A DNA stretch of 64,000 nucleotides, taken from Rhodamnia argentea. Lineage: Eukaryota > Streptophyta > Magnoliopsida > Myrtales > Myrtaceae. The position numbers were made by a program, and so were the translations under genes. The stretch lies in NCBI RefSeq assembly GCF_020921035.1, contig NC_063155.1:8479001-8543000 (forward strand), given 5' to 3'. Within the stretch, counting starts at the first letter, position 1. Each line of letters opens with the position of its first letter. This document shows, one piece after another, positions 11,882 to 24,153 of the stretch. The notes beneath the pieces are model-generated. The model saw only the letters and a program-made list of their open reading frames with translations, was not told where the DNA came from and searched no databases.

Positions 11882-12680
11882 ATTGTATTGCCACTGAGTA
11901 ATATTGATATGGTTTCAATATTGGCTTAGCCAAACAATATTCTTGCGGATTGCTGGCTGAAATAATTCCCTTGCGCTGTCTGGTTTTAGGAGCCACCCAG
12001 ATTTCGAAAATCCTTCGATTCTTGAGGCATAGATAGCAGTGTTGAGAATATTGACAGGTTTAGGGACAATACAAAATACATGCTAAAAATAATGAAAATG
12101 GAGAATCAAATCATTTTGAAAGATGAGACATCTTATTTTATCCTGTAGGAAGGTCTGGACGATTGTATACCGAGAGTGAGACAGAAATGGCGAGAAGCTG
12201 AAATTATGGAGACGTTTCGAAAGGAATGTTCTACTTTGCAACTCCTTCGTGGCAGGAGAAATGAGTTATTGAACAAAAAATGGAAAGTCACACTTTCCAT
12301 TTTTTGGTCTAACAGATTATTACCATTGATGCACAAATATTGCAAAAAGTGGCTAGAATAGAGAAACTGGCACATGACTTTAGAGCTGTTAAAGCAAATT
12401 GATTATCATGTGTTGTCTGCACCTCTAATCATCTCAATTGTTCAAGTGAGTAATGCCCCCATTAATTTTGTGTCACGCTTTTCAGTCGGTTTGACGACTT
12501 GTTTATACTAAATTTAGTGCATTTGTTTTAGGCAAAACTCGAAAATGCAACCTTGATAAATGCTGCTATGAAGTTTGATGCTGTAGCAGAGAAACTCATG
12601 AAAGACAATATGCTTGTTCCAAGGAAAGGCCGCACAAGAAATGATAATATGAAACCTTTTGCGAAAAATGAATAGATCAG
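11882..12680 (+). pseudogene. Right arm of the inverted duplication; decayed gene fragment
   Basis: Plus-strand partner of the left arm, separated from it by about 70 bases. It encodes blocks such as AEIMETFRKECSTLQLLRGR (near 12197), IDAQILQKVARIEKLAHDF (near 12330) and KFDAVAEKLMKDN (near 12570), with stops and frame changes between them. Divergence between the arms is clear but moderate, so the inversion is not recent. Possibly the same DUF629-like family as the left arm. Confidence 0.55.
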
Positions 12681-12802
12681 AAGTCGGGGAATTACTTTGT
12701 TTCTATAAAGTATAGTTCCTTTCTTCATGGGCAAGCAACTGGAGGGGTTGGTTATGTGACTCATCATGAAACCAATCAGCCAGAGTGAGTCTCTTGGATA
12801 AG

Positions 12803-14173
12803 GGGTTTTTTTCCAATTTAATTTTTTTTTAAATATTTACAAAATTATTTTTTTAAAAAAAAGTATTTACTAATTTGGACCTCGCTCGGCAGTTGGGTTG
12901 CCAAGCGAGGCCCGCTTAGCAGCCCAACAGCCGAGCAAGGCTTGCTCGGCAGTTGGGCCCGGTCCCAGTGTTCAGATATTGACGGGGCTCTTTTTTTTTT
13001 CGTTTTTTAAGTGTTTTAATTATTTGTATTTATAATATTTAGTTTATTTCGTATTTTTTTAACATGTTTATATTTATTTTATTTATAATTTTTTTCTTGG
13101 GAAGCTTATATTTATAACATAATTAGCAATAATTAATGTAAAAATTTATTAAGATCTATAATTAATAAATAATGTTGTAATTGTGTAATTAATTTAAAAT
13201 ATTCATAAAATAAAATTAGTAAGATAAATGAAAAAAAAAATGAGATTTTCATGATATATTCATCTATTGGGCGAGGTTAAATCCAATCGAAAGGTGAAAC
13301 GGTGATGTGTCAAGAACCGGCGGATCGGATCGACGACATCGGATCGGGCTCAAATTCGATCGATTGAAGCGAAACGGCATCCTAATATCATTGCAGCGGC
13401 TTGGTGACGAACGATGGATTTTTGCGATTCAAGATCGTCTAGATGGGTTTTCCTATTTTTTTAGTATTTTAAATCGCAATTGCAAGAGAGTAAAAACCGC
13501 ATGGAAAGATTTGTCACGACTGCAAAGAGTGAAAACGAGGTAAAGAAAGGACAAAACTTTGGAAGAGCATATCTGTTTTGGGCGTCCGTTTGAGATCTTT
13601 TTTTTTATTTCACGTAATTTTTCCAATGGATTCGTCTCGAAAATTACGTGAAATAAAAAAAAAATTAGTCTCAAACGGACGCCCAAGCGATGAGATATGC
13701 TCTTCCAAAATTTTGCCCTTTCTTTACTCGTTTTCACTTTTTGTCGTGGTTTTTAATCTTTCCATGCGGTTTTTAACTTTTTTGTCATGTTTCCCATTTA
13801 TCTATTACATGGTTTCCAACATATTTCTGCGGTTATATTACATTATATCACAACATTATATATTAATTATATATCTTAATAAATATTTACATTAATTATT
13901 GCTAATAATGTTATAAATATAAGCTTCACAAGAAAAAAAATTATAAATAAAATAAATATTCTAAGTATCAATAATTAAAAAAAATATGAAATTTAAAAAA
14001 AAAAAAAAAAAGAACGCGGGCCGGATTTGTGCCTTGCTCGGAAAGGGGCCCTACGAGCGGGCCTCGCACGAGCAATGGGCTCGCTGCAGCGGGCCTCGCG
14101 GAATTCAACCGCCGAGCGAGGCCCAAATCAGTAAATATTTATTTTTAAAAAATTTATTTTGGAAAAAAACCCC
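12803..14173. mobile_element. Non-autonomous foldback Mutator-like element (MULE)
   Basis: The ends are GGGTTTTTTTCC and GGAAAAAAACCC, flanked by the perfect 9-bp duplication TTGGATAAG (12794-12802 and 14174-14182), the target size of Mutator elements. Nearly the whole element is inverted repeat: the arms meet near 13625, where ATTTCACGTAATTTT faces AAAATTACGTGAAAT. Matching blocks include GGACGCCCAAG/GGGCGTCC, AAGCTTATATTTATAACAT and the GC-rich CTCGCTCGGC phrase. The left arm carries about 250 extra bases (roughly 13200-13440). No transposase is seen. Confidence 0.85.
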
Positions 14174-14182
14174 TTGGATAAG

Positions 14183-16322
14183 TCTAAAGTTGTAAAAGAT
14201 CAAGCCAGCCAGATAGCCAAACTTTAGAGAGAGAAAGGTTTTGGGAGAAAATGCTATAGTGCTTTCCTAGATACGTGATCGGACCCCTATATATACTTGA
14301 ACCTTCTAATTACAATCGTAAATACCTTTGATCTGACGGTGAAGATCCAATTTCAATATCTACCATTCACCTTCATTAAATACGAGAATTCTCTAGAATA
14401 GAAGCACACAATTACAACATCGCCCCTAAAAGTATTCTAGAATGCTCATGGAAACGCTAGACCTTTAGAAGTTTCGAGGCTTGCTTGGGCATCTTCGCCA
14501 TTTTCTCGGCCTATCGCACCTTAAAAAGCTCCGGCCCGTGAAAAGTCACTAGGAAGAGCTTTGATTGACATGGCCAGGGGTGTCAACAGTACGGTTCGGT
14601 TAGTTTTTTTAAATAACCGAACCGAATTATCATGGTAAATAGATGAACCGAACCGATGATGCCCTTGGTAACAAAGAGTCGACGAAGACCCACTGTCAGA
14701 TTATGTTGTGCAGAGAGAACAAGATTCCTAGTTGGTAAATTAAATGAATTCTGAAATGATGGAGTCTTAACACATGTTGATGTTGAAGCAAACATTGTCA
14801 CGGGGACAGTTACCTTGGACAAGACTCGATCACAAGACACGAACACGGGCGAGGTCGACCCGAATGTAACCATGGAGAGACCGAAATTGAACTCGTTACT
14901 ATGGCGTGACTTGGATATGAGCTTGGATTTCGAACTAATTTAACCGCTTGCGTCAATTCATGCGAAGCAAAACGACAACACACTCGGTCGAACCGTTTCA
15001 TTCCGAGGGGTTTTCGAAAACAAACTTTGCGTAAAACTCGCTTGAGAGCATCCCCAGCAAGAAAGCAATAACTCAGTAAAGAACGAAGCTTTCTTTAACA
15101 GATAAGCTACAATAGCCCAATTTGCCCTGTTCTGAATATGTAACTCCCCTCGCATGTTAAGGGGTTGTTACCAATTTCTATGCCTTTGCATGAAAAAGAG
15201 GCACCAAGTGTGAAGCAGAAAGTGAGCCAAAGTACAGCTATGTGAGTGGATGATCGATCCACTGGTGTCAATTCATGCAAGGAAAGAGACATTAATCACC
15301 ATATGACAGTTTCGATTCCACAAAGAAACCTCCGAACAAAGACTAATCTGCAACCATTATGGTCAAGGAAGCATAGTTAAGAAGTAAACAAGCTTATCCA
15401 ACAGATGGCTATCAATACGTCTTTCCCCAAGTTTATCTCCCTACTTCCCTTGCGTTTAAGCGGGGTTTACCCATTTAAAGCATCTGCATCGAATGAGATC
15501 CGATTGTACACAAAGAGAGCCAAAGTACACCTATACCAATGAGCCTGAATGTCTTCCTGGTGTCTTCCATGCGTGGAAATGAGACATCATTGACTAGAAA
15601 TCGTTTGACGAGGCTAACTTACAACCTTAATCATTATTGAGAAAACAAAACTGATTGCACCTTGGTTTTCTGTTAAACAATGCTTTAGAACACTAGATGA
15701 GAATTTACAATTGGCCTATTATGTTCTTGGGTGCATCCAGCATTACAGCCATAGTGCAGAGTGCACGAAAAATTACATTGCGAGGTATGGCTGATTATCA
15801 GCACATGAAAAATCATTCCCTGAAAGAATGAATTGAATCATCTCATGCATTTTACATTACGAAAAGGCAGCTTAGACATAGTTCGTTCTCAATCCCTTAC
15901 CCAAAGATTACGCATACAAGACAGATGTATCTTCCAGTTAAGAACTCTTCGAAAGCGGGCTCACTCGCCATTGCATCCGAGTGATCCTACTGTCACCTTG
16001 CCATCCTCATCAATGTCTCAGCTTTCTTGTCACAGAAAAAAATTTGCACAAGTACTTAGAAGAAATGTGCATTATCCTATTTTTGCTAATATTATAATTG
16101 AAATTTACTCTGATCACTTTAAATGAATTATCATAAATCGTAACAGAGTTTCCCGAAATTGAATCACGAAATAAGAGTGGTACAATAACAATGATCTTAG
16201 AACAGGCTATGCTCATTGATGTACTAAAACGAAGAAATGGAAGAAAATCTAACTGTTTTCTCAAACAACCATCCCGATTGATATTCTCCGACGAATATCA
16301 TAGATCAACAAGTCTCGACAAA
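14183..16322. other. Intergenic region without a recognisable gene
   Basis: Holds a hAT-like end near 14576 and a weak, diverged duplication (15150-15300 and 15430-15600, sharing GAGCCAAAGTACA and a CATGCR/GGAAA/GAGACAT motif). No coding sequence I can name. Confidence 0.45.
14576..14665. mobile_element. One end of a hAT-like element (fragment)
   Basis: CAGGGGTGTCAACAGTACGG followed by TTCGGTTAG and then ACCGAACCGAA is the typical end of plant hAT-type MITEs, with alternating GGTTCGGTT and AACCGAACC. No matching far end was found, so it is a fragment. Confidence 0.4.
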
Positions 16323-16327
16323 CATGT

Positions 16328-16460
16328 TGTTAATGATAAAAGAGTGATTATTTTATTTCTGAGAATAAAAGAAGTACTTATAGGCTTAGGATTAAGCCTA
16401 GTACAATTACACTTATACCCCAACATTACGTTTATACCCCAACTTGCTAATACTCTAACA
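16328..16460 (-). repeat. 3' LTR of the copia element
   Basis: 133 bp, TG...CA ends, preceded by target duplication CATGT. A purine-rich tract (TTGAGGGAGAG on the minus strand) adjoins its inner edge, as expected for a polypurine tract. Confidence 0.92.
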
Positions 16461-19400
16461 CTCTCCCTCAAGTTGGAGCGTACATATCAAAAAGACCTAA
16501 CTTACGACAAATATATGAAACTCTTCCGCATCGAAGAGGCTTTGTGAAAATGTCTGCTAGTTGCTCTTCGTAACGTGTATGCACCAATCGTATGTCTCCA
16601 CTGTTCACCTTTTCACGAACAAAATGACAATTCACCTCTATATGCTTTGTTCGCTCGTGAAACACTGGATTGCTAGCAATATGAATGGCTGATAGATTAT
16701 CACAACAGAGAGTAGATGATCCGATCATAGGCAATCCAATCTCGCCTAAAAACATACGAACCCATTGGAGTTCACCCGTAACATTAGCCATAGCACGATA
16801 CTCAGCCTCTGCACTTGATCGAGAAATAATAGACTGCTTCTTACTTTTCCATGACACAAGATTACCACCAAGAAATACGCAATATCCCGAAGTAGATCTG
16901 CGATCCATAGGGCAACCAGCCCAATCTACATCAGAATATCCTATCACCTCCAAGGACTCTGGATTAGAATAACCAGATATATGAAGATGACCCCGATTAT
17001 GAAACACAAGTCCTTGACCTGGAGCTCCCTTTAAATATCGAACAATTTGTAGTGCAGCTTGCCAATGAGTAGTACGAGGAGAGCTCATAAATTGACTTAC
17101 CACACTAACAGCAAATGAAATATCCGGACGAGTAATGGTGAGATAGTTTAACTTGCCCACTAATCGGCGATACTTCTCTGCATCACGAAGAAGTTCTCCG
17201 TGTTCATTATCAAATCTTACTCCAGGATCCATAGGTGTGTCACCGGGTTTAGCATCATGTAAACCGACCTCCTTAAGAATATCAAGAGTATATTTTCGTT
17301 GGGAGAGAGCAATGCTACCATTAGCATATGCAACTTCGATGCCAAGAAAATATCGAAGACAACCTAGATCTTTAGTGCTAAACTCCTTCCGTAGAAATTG
17401 CTTGAGTCGTTGTATACCTTCAACATCACTTCCCGTGACAATGATATCATCAACATAAACAACAAGAATAACACATCCTTGTAAAGATGACATACTAAAT
17501 ACTGAGTGATCCACACCGCACCGATGCATGCCAAAAGAGACAACCGCATCAGTTGAAACGACCAAACCATGCACGAGGAGATTGCTTAAGACCATAGAAA
17601 GCTTTTCGTAACCCGCACACCTTCTCCCCCCGAGCAACAAACCCGTGTGGTTGCTCTATATATACTTCCTCGTGAAGATCACCATGAAGGAATGCATTTT
17701 TGACATCAAGCCGATAAAGAGTCCACTGTGATCGAGCAGCTAATGAAATAACAATACGAATAGAAGGAATTTAGCTACTAGAGAAAATATCTCATCATAG
17801 TCAATATCATAAGTCCGAGTATAGCCCTTGGCCACAAGACGTGCTTTTAAGCGCTCAACCGAACCATTTGGATTGTGTTTGACAGCAAAGACCCAACGAC
17901 AGCCCACCAACTGTTTATTAGCCGGTAACGAAACCAGTTCCCAAGTGTTATTACGATATAATGCAGCCATCTCCTCTTCCATAGCACGAGTCCAACCAGG
18001 ATGGGTCAAAGCTTCCCGCACACTATTTGGCACATACACAAATGCAAGGGACGACACGAAGGCGTACATCCGAGAACTCAAGTTATGATAAGACACAAAG
18101 TTAGAAAGAGGATACCGAGACCGAGTACGATGAGCAATATGAAAACGGGCAGGAGATTGTGGAGGAGGATCAGAAGCCTGGACTGGAGGTAGTGATGGTG
18201 GGGCGCTTGCTAGTGGAGAGTTACAACCCCAAATAGAGCGAGGACCGCGTGTATAAACCCGAAGAGGAGTTGGTGATGAGCCTGGATCCAATGGAGCAGC
18301 ATCGGGAGTAACAGACGGTGGCTCCAGCTGAGAAGTAGGTGCATATGGTGGTAGAAGATCCATGGTTAATGGTGCTTGAGGATGAGCATCGCCAAAAAAT
18401 GGTTGATCCTCAAAGAAAGTCACATCAGCAGCGAAACATACTCCCGACGACGAGTAGGATTATAACAGACATATCCCTTTTGAGTACGGGAGTAGCCCAC
18501 GAATATACATTTTTCTGCACGAGGAGATAATTTATCCAATCCAGGAGACAAAGAATGAACAAAACAGACACAGCCAAAGATACGAGGGCGAACGTACCAT
18601 AAAGGACGATCGGGATGAAGAAGAGCATAAAGAATAGCTCCTTTCAACACGGATGACGGAAGACGATTAATAAGATGACATGCTGTAAGTAGAGCATAAC
18701 TCCAGAATGATTTAGGCATATGAGTGTGAAGTAATAGACAGCGAGCAACATCCAACAAATGACGGTTCTTACGTTCAGCAACTCCATTTTGTTGCGGAGT
18801 GTGAGCGCAAGAACTCTGATGTAAAATACCATGAGATTTCAGAAACGAAATGAAGGTAGAAGAGGAAAAGTACTCACGAGCATTGTCAAGACGCAAACAC
18901 TTAATAGAACAATCATACCGAGTACGGATTTCATTATAGAACCGGCAGAAAGAATGAAAAACTTCAAGACGATCTTTTATTAAATATAACCAAGTTGTAC
19001 GAGTACAATCATCAATAAAAGTGACAAAATAACGAAGACCAAATGAAGACTCTCGACTAGGGCCCCATACATCGGAGTGAACTAACTCGAATGGATGTGA
19101 AGCACGACCCAAAACACGAGGAGAGAAAGACTCACGATGGTGTTTACCCAACCGACACGTTTCACAATTAAACTCAAGACCCGAACTAGACACGAAATGA
19201 AAACGTCGGAGTACGTCCGCCGATGGATGACCAAGGCGACAATGTAATCGGTAAGTATCATCCACAAACTTTATTCAGAAATGTTATAGCAGAAGCAATA
19301 ATCTCGTGGTCTAGGATGTACAATCCACCAACTTCACGCCCACCACCTATTCGGCGTCCGGTCTTCCGATCCTGAAGAACACACGAAGACGAAGAAAAGA

Positions 19401-21339
19401 TAATATCGCAATCAAGATCACGAGTAATAGAACTAACCGATAATAGATTATAAGGAAAGTGTGGAATATGATAAACAAAGGGTAAGGAGACAGAAGAACT
19501 CAATGATACAACCTGTACCAGTTACTTTAGAATGGGAACCATCTGCTAAGGTGACCGATGTAGAAGAAATGGATGAAGTGGATGTGAAAAGACCGTAATC
19601 GCCAATCATATGATGAGTGGCTCCCGAATCAATAACCCAAGAACGAGGAGGAGCTGTACTGGACAAGAGACAGGTAGGATCATCCCGTTGTGCTAAAGTA
19701 GCAATGGGACCGCAGACAACACCACTCTCACTTTGTCGTGCTCTAACCAACCCATCATATTCTGCACAAGTTAAATGTACCGTACCCTCTTTAGAAGAGA
19801 ATCTAGAGGAAGGTTCGGTATCAATAGAAGCATGTAGACCCCGCAGCACTGGATGGAGATCATAACAATAATCAATAGTGTGCCCGTAAAGCTAGCAATG
19901 AGTACAAAAACGGTTCGCTCTACCACCACCACGAGCTCCTCTAGAAGTATTAATACCACCACCGCGAACAGCACCTCGACCTTGAAAACCACGACCACGA
20001 CCACGATAAGAACTATCCGAATTCCAATGTCCACGACTACTAATACGGCCACGTATCCCTTGACCTTCACGAGCCACCAAAGCACTACTGTCTGAAATTG
20101 GTGAAGTCTTAGAACGGGAAGTGTAACGAGCAGCTCAAGAATACACTTCTTCAATAGAAGGAAGAGTGCTTTGAGAGGTAATCTGTTGACGAAGAGCACC
20201 GTGATCCGGACCAAGACTACGAAGAAAGAGTACAGTTATCATGTCCGCTTCTCGTTGCTGCATCCGAGTAACCGTGGTAGCAGGTGGAAAATAAGACTTG
20301 AGGCGTTGATACAAAGATGCAAAATGAGCATAATGTTCTGCCGGACTAGCATCACCAATTTTGGCTTCAAATAAAGCCTCTCACATATCACAAACCCGAC
20401 TCATGTTATTATGTCCGGAATACAATAAAGCACACTTTGTCCATACCTCACGTGCCGTAGTGCAATCCATGAAAAGATGACGAACAGATTCAGCCATACT
20501 TCGCCATAAAAGTGTACACAAAGTGGCATCTATGTACTTCCATTCTTCTAGACTATCCGAATCTGCAGGTGGTTCTTCTTCAAGCCATCTAGATCGGCGA
20601 TTAGAATAAATAAAAGTTGAAAGAGCCATCGACCAAGAAGGGTAGTTGGTACCGTCCAACTTAACCATGGTATTGTGTAAATTTGTCATACTATAATATG
20701 GACCAAAAGATACCGAACTCGAAGAAGCACTAGAGGGGCCCAACCCCGAAACAATTGATGGAGAACTAGATGAACTAGTAGACATCCTCACAAACTATTA
20801 ATCACTGATCACTAGAAGCTTGACCCGTATGCAATCAAGTAAAACACACCACTTACTATACTACTTCTTCGAGTATCCGCAAATATTACTTCAAATTCGG
20901 ACATAATATTCACACTTTCGACACCGTTAACTCCAAATTCAACCAAATCCAGCACCATATTCAACGATCCCAGCAGCCACTCCAACTTCACTCGCACTAA
21001 TCATCAATTCAGCCAAAAACATTATCAACTTCAACTCACTCCCACTTCTAACACAAAGATTCACTTCCACGCATCAGTAGATTTAGCCAAAAAACAAAGA
21101 AACACAACTCACTTCAACGGATCTCTTCCACAAATCATTCAACCAAATCAGCAAACACCATTCATTCAATCTACATAACAGTAAGCCTCGTAAACTCCCT
21201 CAAGTACAATCGTTCGTGAGGAATCAACACATGGAGAGGTCTGAGGCAAGGAAAATCAAGTTCGACAACACCGATTTCTAGGTTCTTCTAACCTAGATGA
21301 CTTCCAGCAACACTAGCTAGTAGTGTGCGACCCCGAAAT

Positions 21340-21610
21340 CAAATCACTTGACCTTGGGTGATGCTGGGAGAGGTCGCCGGAGCCTAGGCGACGCCGGGCG
21401 AGGTCGCGGGAGGCCGCCGGGACGCCGGGCGAGGTCTCCGGGACTCGGGTGACTTTGGGCGAGGTCGCCGGGAGGCCGCCGAGACCTGGGCAACTCTTGG
21501 CGAGGTCGCCGGAGCTAAGGCGACGCGGGGCGAGGTCGCCGAGAGGCCGCCGGGACCTGGGCGACTCTTGGCGAGGTCGCCGGAGCCTAGGCGACGCCGA
21601 TCTTGAGTCA
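21340..21610. repeat. GC-rich imperfect tandem repeats in the copia leader
   Basis: Phrases such as GGCGAGGTCGCCGGAG and GGCGACGCCG recur with a period of about 70 bases in the untranslated leader between the 5' LTR and gag. Base composition is sharply different from the rest of the element. Confidence 0.7.
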
Positions 21611-21687
21611 CCGGTGAGATTTGCAGAGGCTGTTCTGCTTCTAGGGTTTGCGTACTGTTGCTTCTAGGGTTTACGTTTTGATTTTGG

Positions 21688-21699
21688 GCTCTGATACCA
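21688..21699 (-). other. Primer binding site of the copia element
   Basis: On the minus strand TGGTATCAGAGC directly follows the 5' LTR. It is the standard complement of the 3' end of initiator tRNA-Met used by most plant copia elements. Confidence 0.88.
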
Positions 21700-21832
21700 T
21701 GTTAATGATAAAATAGTGATTATTTTATTTTTGAGAATAAGAGAAGTACTTATAGGCTTAGGATTAAGCCTAGTACAATTACACTTATACCCCAACATTA
21801 CGTTTATACCCCAACTTGCTAATACTCTAACA
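21700..21832 (-). repeat. 5' LTR of the copia element
   Basis: 133 bp, TG...CA ends, followed by target duplication CATGT at 21833-21837. About 98% identical to the other LTR. Confidence 0.92.
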
Positions 21833-21837
21833 CATGT

Positions 21838-23013
21838 GATATTAATTTAGCTTTCGCCATGATGTAATTATGTCAGCTAATGATAATATGTCAAAACCTT
21901 GGAAGGGGATGCTGGTGTCAAAATCGAAAATACAGATCCACAGTGGCAACCTGCCATAGGTAATCAAATAAATTTACTAGGTATTAGGATTCCCGAATAC
22001 CATTTATATGCAAAAGCTGCATACACAGGCGTTTCTTGAAAATTTTCTGCATTAACTAATCAAATCCCAGGCTCTTTGATTCTTACCCTGAGAACGATAA
22101 CGTCTATCAGCCCGTCTCTCAGACACGATCTTATGCTACTCCAGAACTCGACTTCTACAGCACATTGTTTTGCTTTTTCAAAAACTTTCGTGGTGACTTG
22201 CCACAGATAATGTGTTGCCTCCGTGGTTCAACATTTAGATGCATATAGTGCTGCCTCCATTGGTCCATCCAGGATCTACAATTTCATGGCTAGCACTTCA
22301 AGGTCATGAATAACAAGAGCACGAGCATTTCAATTTTCTTTTGTGCAGAACATGAAATAATGTACAAGGGATTGAATGTTTGCTTTCTAACTCACACAAA
22401 CACTTGACATGCCACACCTTTCTACTCATTATGCAGCTCAGAGAAGATACTTCTTCATATTGACAAAGATCAGTTCATCATTTCATGTTGGGCCGCTTCT
22501 TTCCCAGACCCATCTTTTAGTGCATCTACAACTTCCTTGTGGTTCATTCATTCGCTTAACATTATGCATCTTGTGCTTTCCATTTGGTTAATAAAATCTT
22601 TTGGGATATGTTGATTATGAATTCGTTCAATCAATTCATCTGGTTGTAAAGTCGAGAACATTCAACACATGAGAACGGCAAAGATTTGTACAGTTTGCGG
22701 TGGTGCCTTAATTTTCTGTGAAGAGCATACATTTTCACATGATTTGGTGCTTCAGTTATTCACCTGTACCTCTCTACATGACGCCCCCATTGGAAAACTT
22801 TAGAAGGTAAATATGACAAGAAAGACGCAACGCGACAAAACTAAATATATAACTGACGAAAAAGAACTCTCCAGACCCTCCTATTAATTTTTTGCAAATC
22901 TAAATTACTTAAGAGCAGAGATTACCATCCAGCTGACACCCTTCTCCACAAAAGCCGTCCCTTCCATTAAGCTCAAGCGGCGCCACAAGAAGCTGCACCA
23001 GAGCCTCAGCAAG
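21838..23013. other. Intergenic region and 3' UTR side of the F-box gene
   Basis: AT-rich, with no gene or repeat I can name. The last few hundred bases are likely the 3' UTR of the minus-strand F-box/kelch gene. Confidence 0.4.
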
Positions 23014-24153
23014 TCAGCATCCCATCACAGCACAGCTGTACACAAAAGTATTTGATGGTTTTCTGGCTAGCAGCTTCCACTGTGGTGGCCCTTCATTGGG
23101 AACCCAGAAGTTGAGTTCAACAGTTCCACCCCCTAAACTCCTGGGTCCGCCGATAACAACTATCCTCTCACCGCATCCCTGAAAAGCGATACCCCAACCG
23201 TTCATTGACATGGCATGCTCCGGCAAGCTCCCCAACGTAGACCATGAGTTCCTCACCTTGTCATACTTCCTGACCTCCTTCGCTGCAAGATCAGCCGCGT
23301 AGAGCTCGTTGTTCACCACTGCAAGCAGGGGAGGAGCCTCAACCACAGAAGGAGCCTCGGTCGCCCCAGTCTCGCCATTCCGGGCTGGGAACATATTAGG
23401 TATCTCCCTCCATGTCCTAGTCTCCATATCGTACACTTCTCCGCAGCTGAGAGACCTTATGTTCCCTGTTCCAATCCCACCAATCACGTAAAACTTCCCA
23501 TCCATGAATACTCCAGAGCACATCTTTCGGGCTGTATTCATGTCTGGCAGCATCTCCCATCTTCCGGTGTCCGAGTTATATAGCTCGGCGGAGCTCAGGA
23601 CGTTGCCTCGTGGATCACAACCACCAGCTAGGATTGCGATTTCTCCTAGACTAGCCGACGCGAACAAGCACCTAGGCACGTTCATCTCCATGCCCGATGT
23701 CCATGTATTCGTCAGGATGCTGTACTTGTATATGATATAGGAAATTATGTCCTTTCCAAAGACAAGGAGTTCAGTACCGACAGCCAGTGACTCCTTATCG
23801 GAGAAACAGAAACACTCGTTTGCACTCATCCTGGGCAAGTGCAACCAACGGCTACGAATGGGATCAAACACCTCCCACTGAAGGAGATTACAGGAGAAGT
23901 ACACCCAGTGTTCGACAACCCCAATTTGCCTTCTCAGCCGGTAGAGCTCGCCACTCTTGATCAGAGAACGAAAGCTCCGGTTCACAGATGCGAGGGAGCC
24001 ATAATCAGACCTCGAGCAGCGGAGGAGGCAACTGACGGAGTTATCGTGGCCAATATGATGGATGAGGGAACTCGAGTCCTCTTTCTCGCCGGCTCGATGC
24101 CTGTCACCGACTCTAACAGCTTTAGAAAGAGAGAGATAGTGAGCACCCTGCAT
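23014..24153 (-). CDS. F-box/kelch-repeat protein, SKIP11-like
   Basis: Predicted substrate receptor of an SCF ubiquitin ligase: the F-box binds SKP1/ASK and the kelch propeller binds the target. 379 residues from the ATG at 24153 (the frame is open a little further but has no ATG). The F-box lies at about 31-75 (IGHDNSVSCLLRCSRSDYGS then LASVNRSFRSLIKSGELYRL). VVEHWVYFSCNLLQWEVFDP starts the propeller. Kelch repeats run to about 360, with clear blades at LFASASLGEIAILAGGCDPR, SSAELYNSDTGRWEMLPDMN, MCSGVFMDGKFYVIGGIGTG and VVIGGPRSLGG. The C-terminus FVYSCAVMGC is that of the Arabidopsis SKIP11/At1g74510 group. Single coding exon, apparently whole. Confidence 0.93.
   Translation of the reverse strand: MQGAHYLSLSKAVRVGDRHRAGEKEDSSSLIHHIGHDNSVSCLLRCSRSDYGSLASVNRSFRSLIKSGELYRLRRQIGVVEHWVYFSCNLLQWEVFDPIRSRWLHLPRMSANECFCFSDKESLAVGTELLVFGKDIISYIIYKYSILTNTWTSGMEMNVPRCLFASASLGEIAILAGGCDPRGNVLSSAELYNSDTGRWEMLPDMNTARKMCSGVFMDGKFYVIGGIGTGNIRSLSCGEVYDMETRTWREIPNMFPARNGETGATEAPSVVEAPPLLAVVNNELYAADLAAKEVRKYDKVRNSWSTLGSLPEHAMSMNGWGIAFQGCGERIVVIGGPRSLGGGTVELNFWVPNEGPPQWKLLARKPSNTFVYSCAVMGC

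Larger units (their letters stand above)
16328..21832 (-). mobile_element. Ty1/copia LTR retrotransposon fossil, about 5.5 kb, broken
   Basis: Bounded by two 133-bp LTRs and a perfect 5-bp target duplication CATGT (16323-16327 and 21833-21837). The coding order on the minus strand is gag (about 20.8-19.9 kb, with a basic zinc-knuckle region), protease (about 19.8-19.5), pre-integrase and integrase (about 19.3-18.4), reverse transcriptase (about 18.1-17.1) and RNase H (about 16.9-16.5). Integrase before RT marks it as copia. The primer binding site and polypurine tract are in place. The coding region is broken, with about five interruptions. The LTRs differ at about 3 of 133 positions (around 2%), which suggests insertion within roughly the last one to two million years at usual plant rates. 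Lineage within copia not settled; the short LTRs fit Ale-like groups. Confidence 0.93.
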
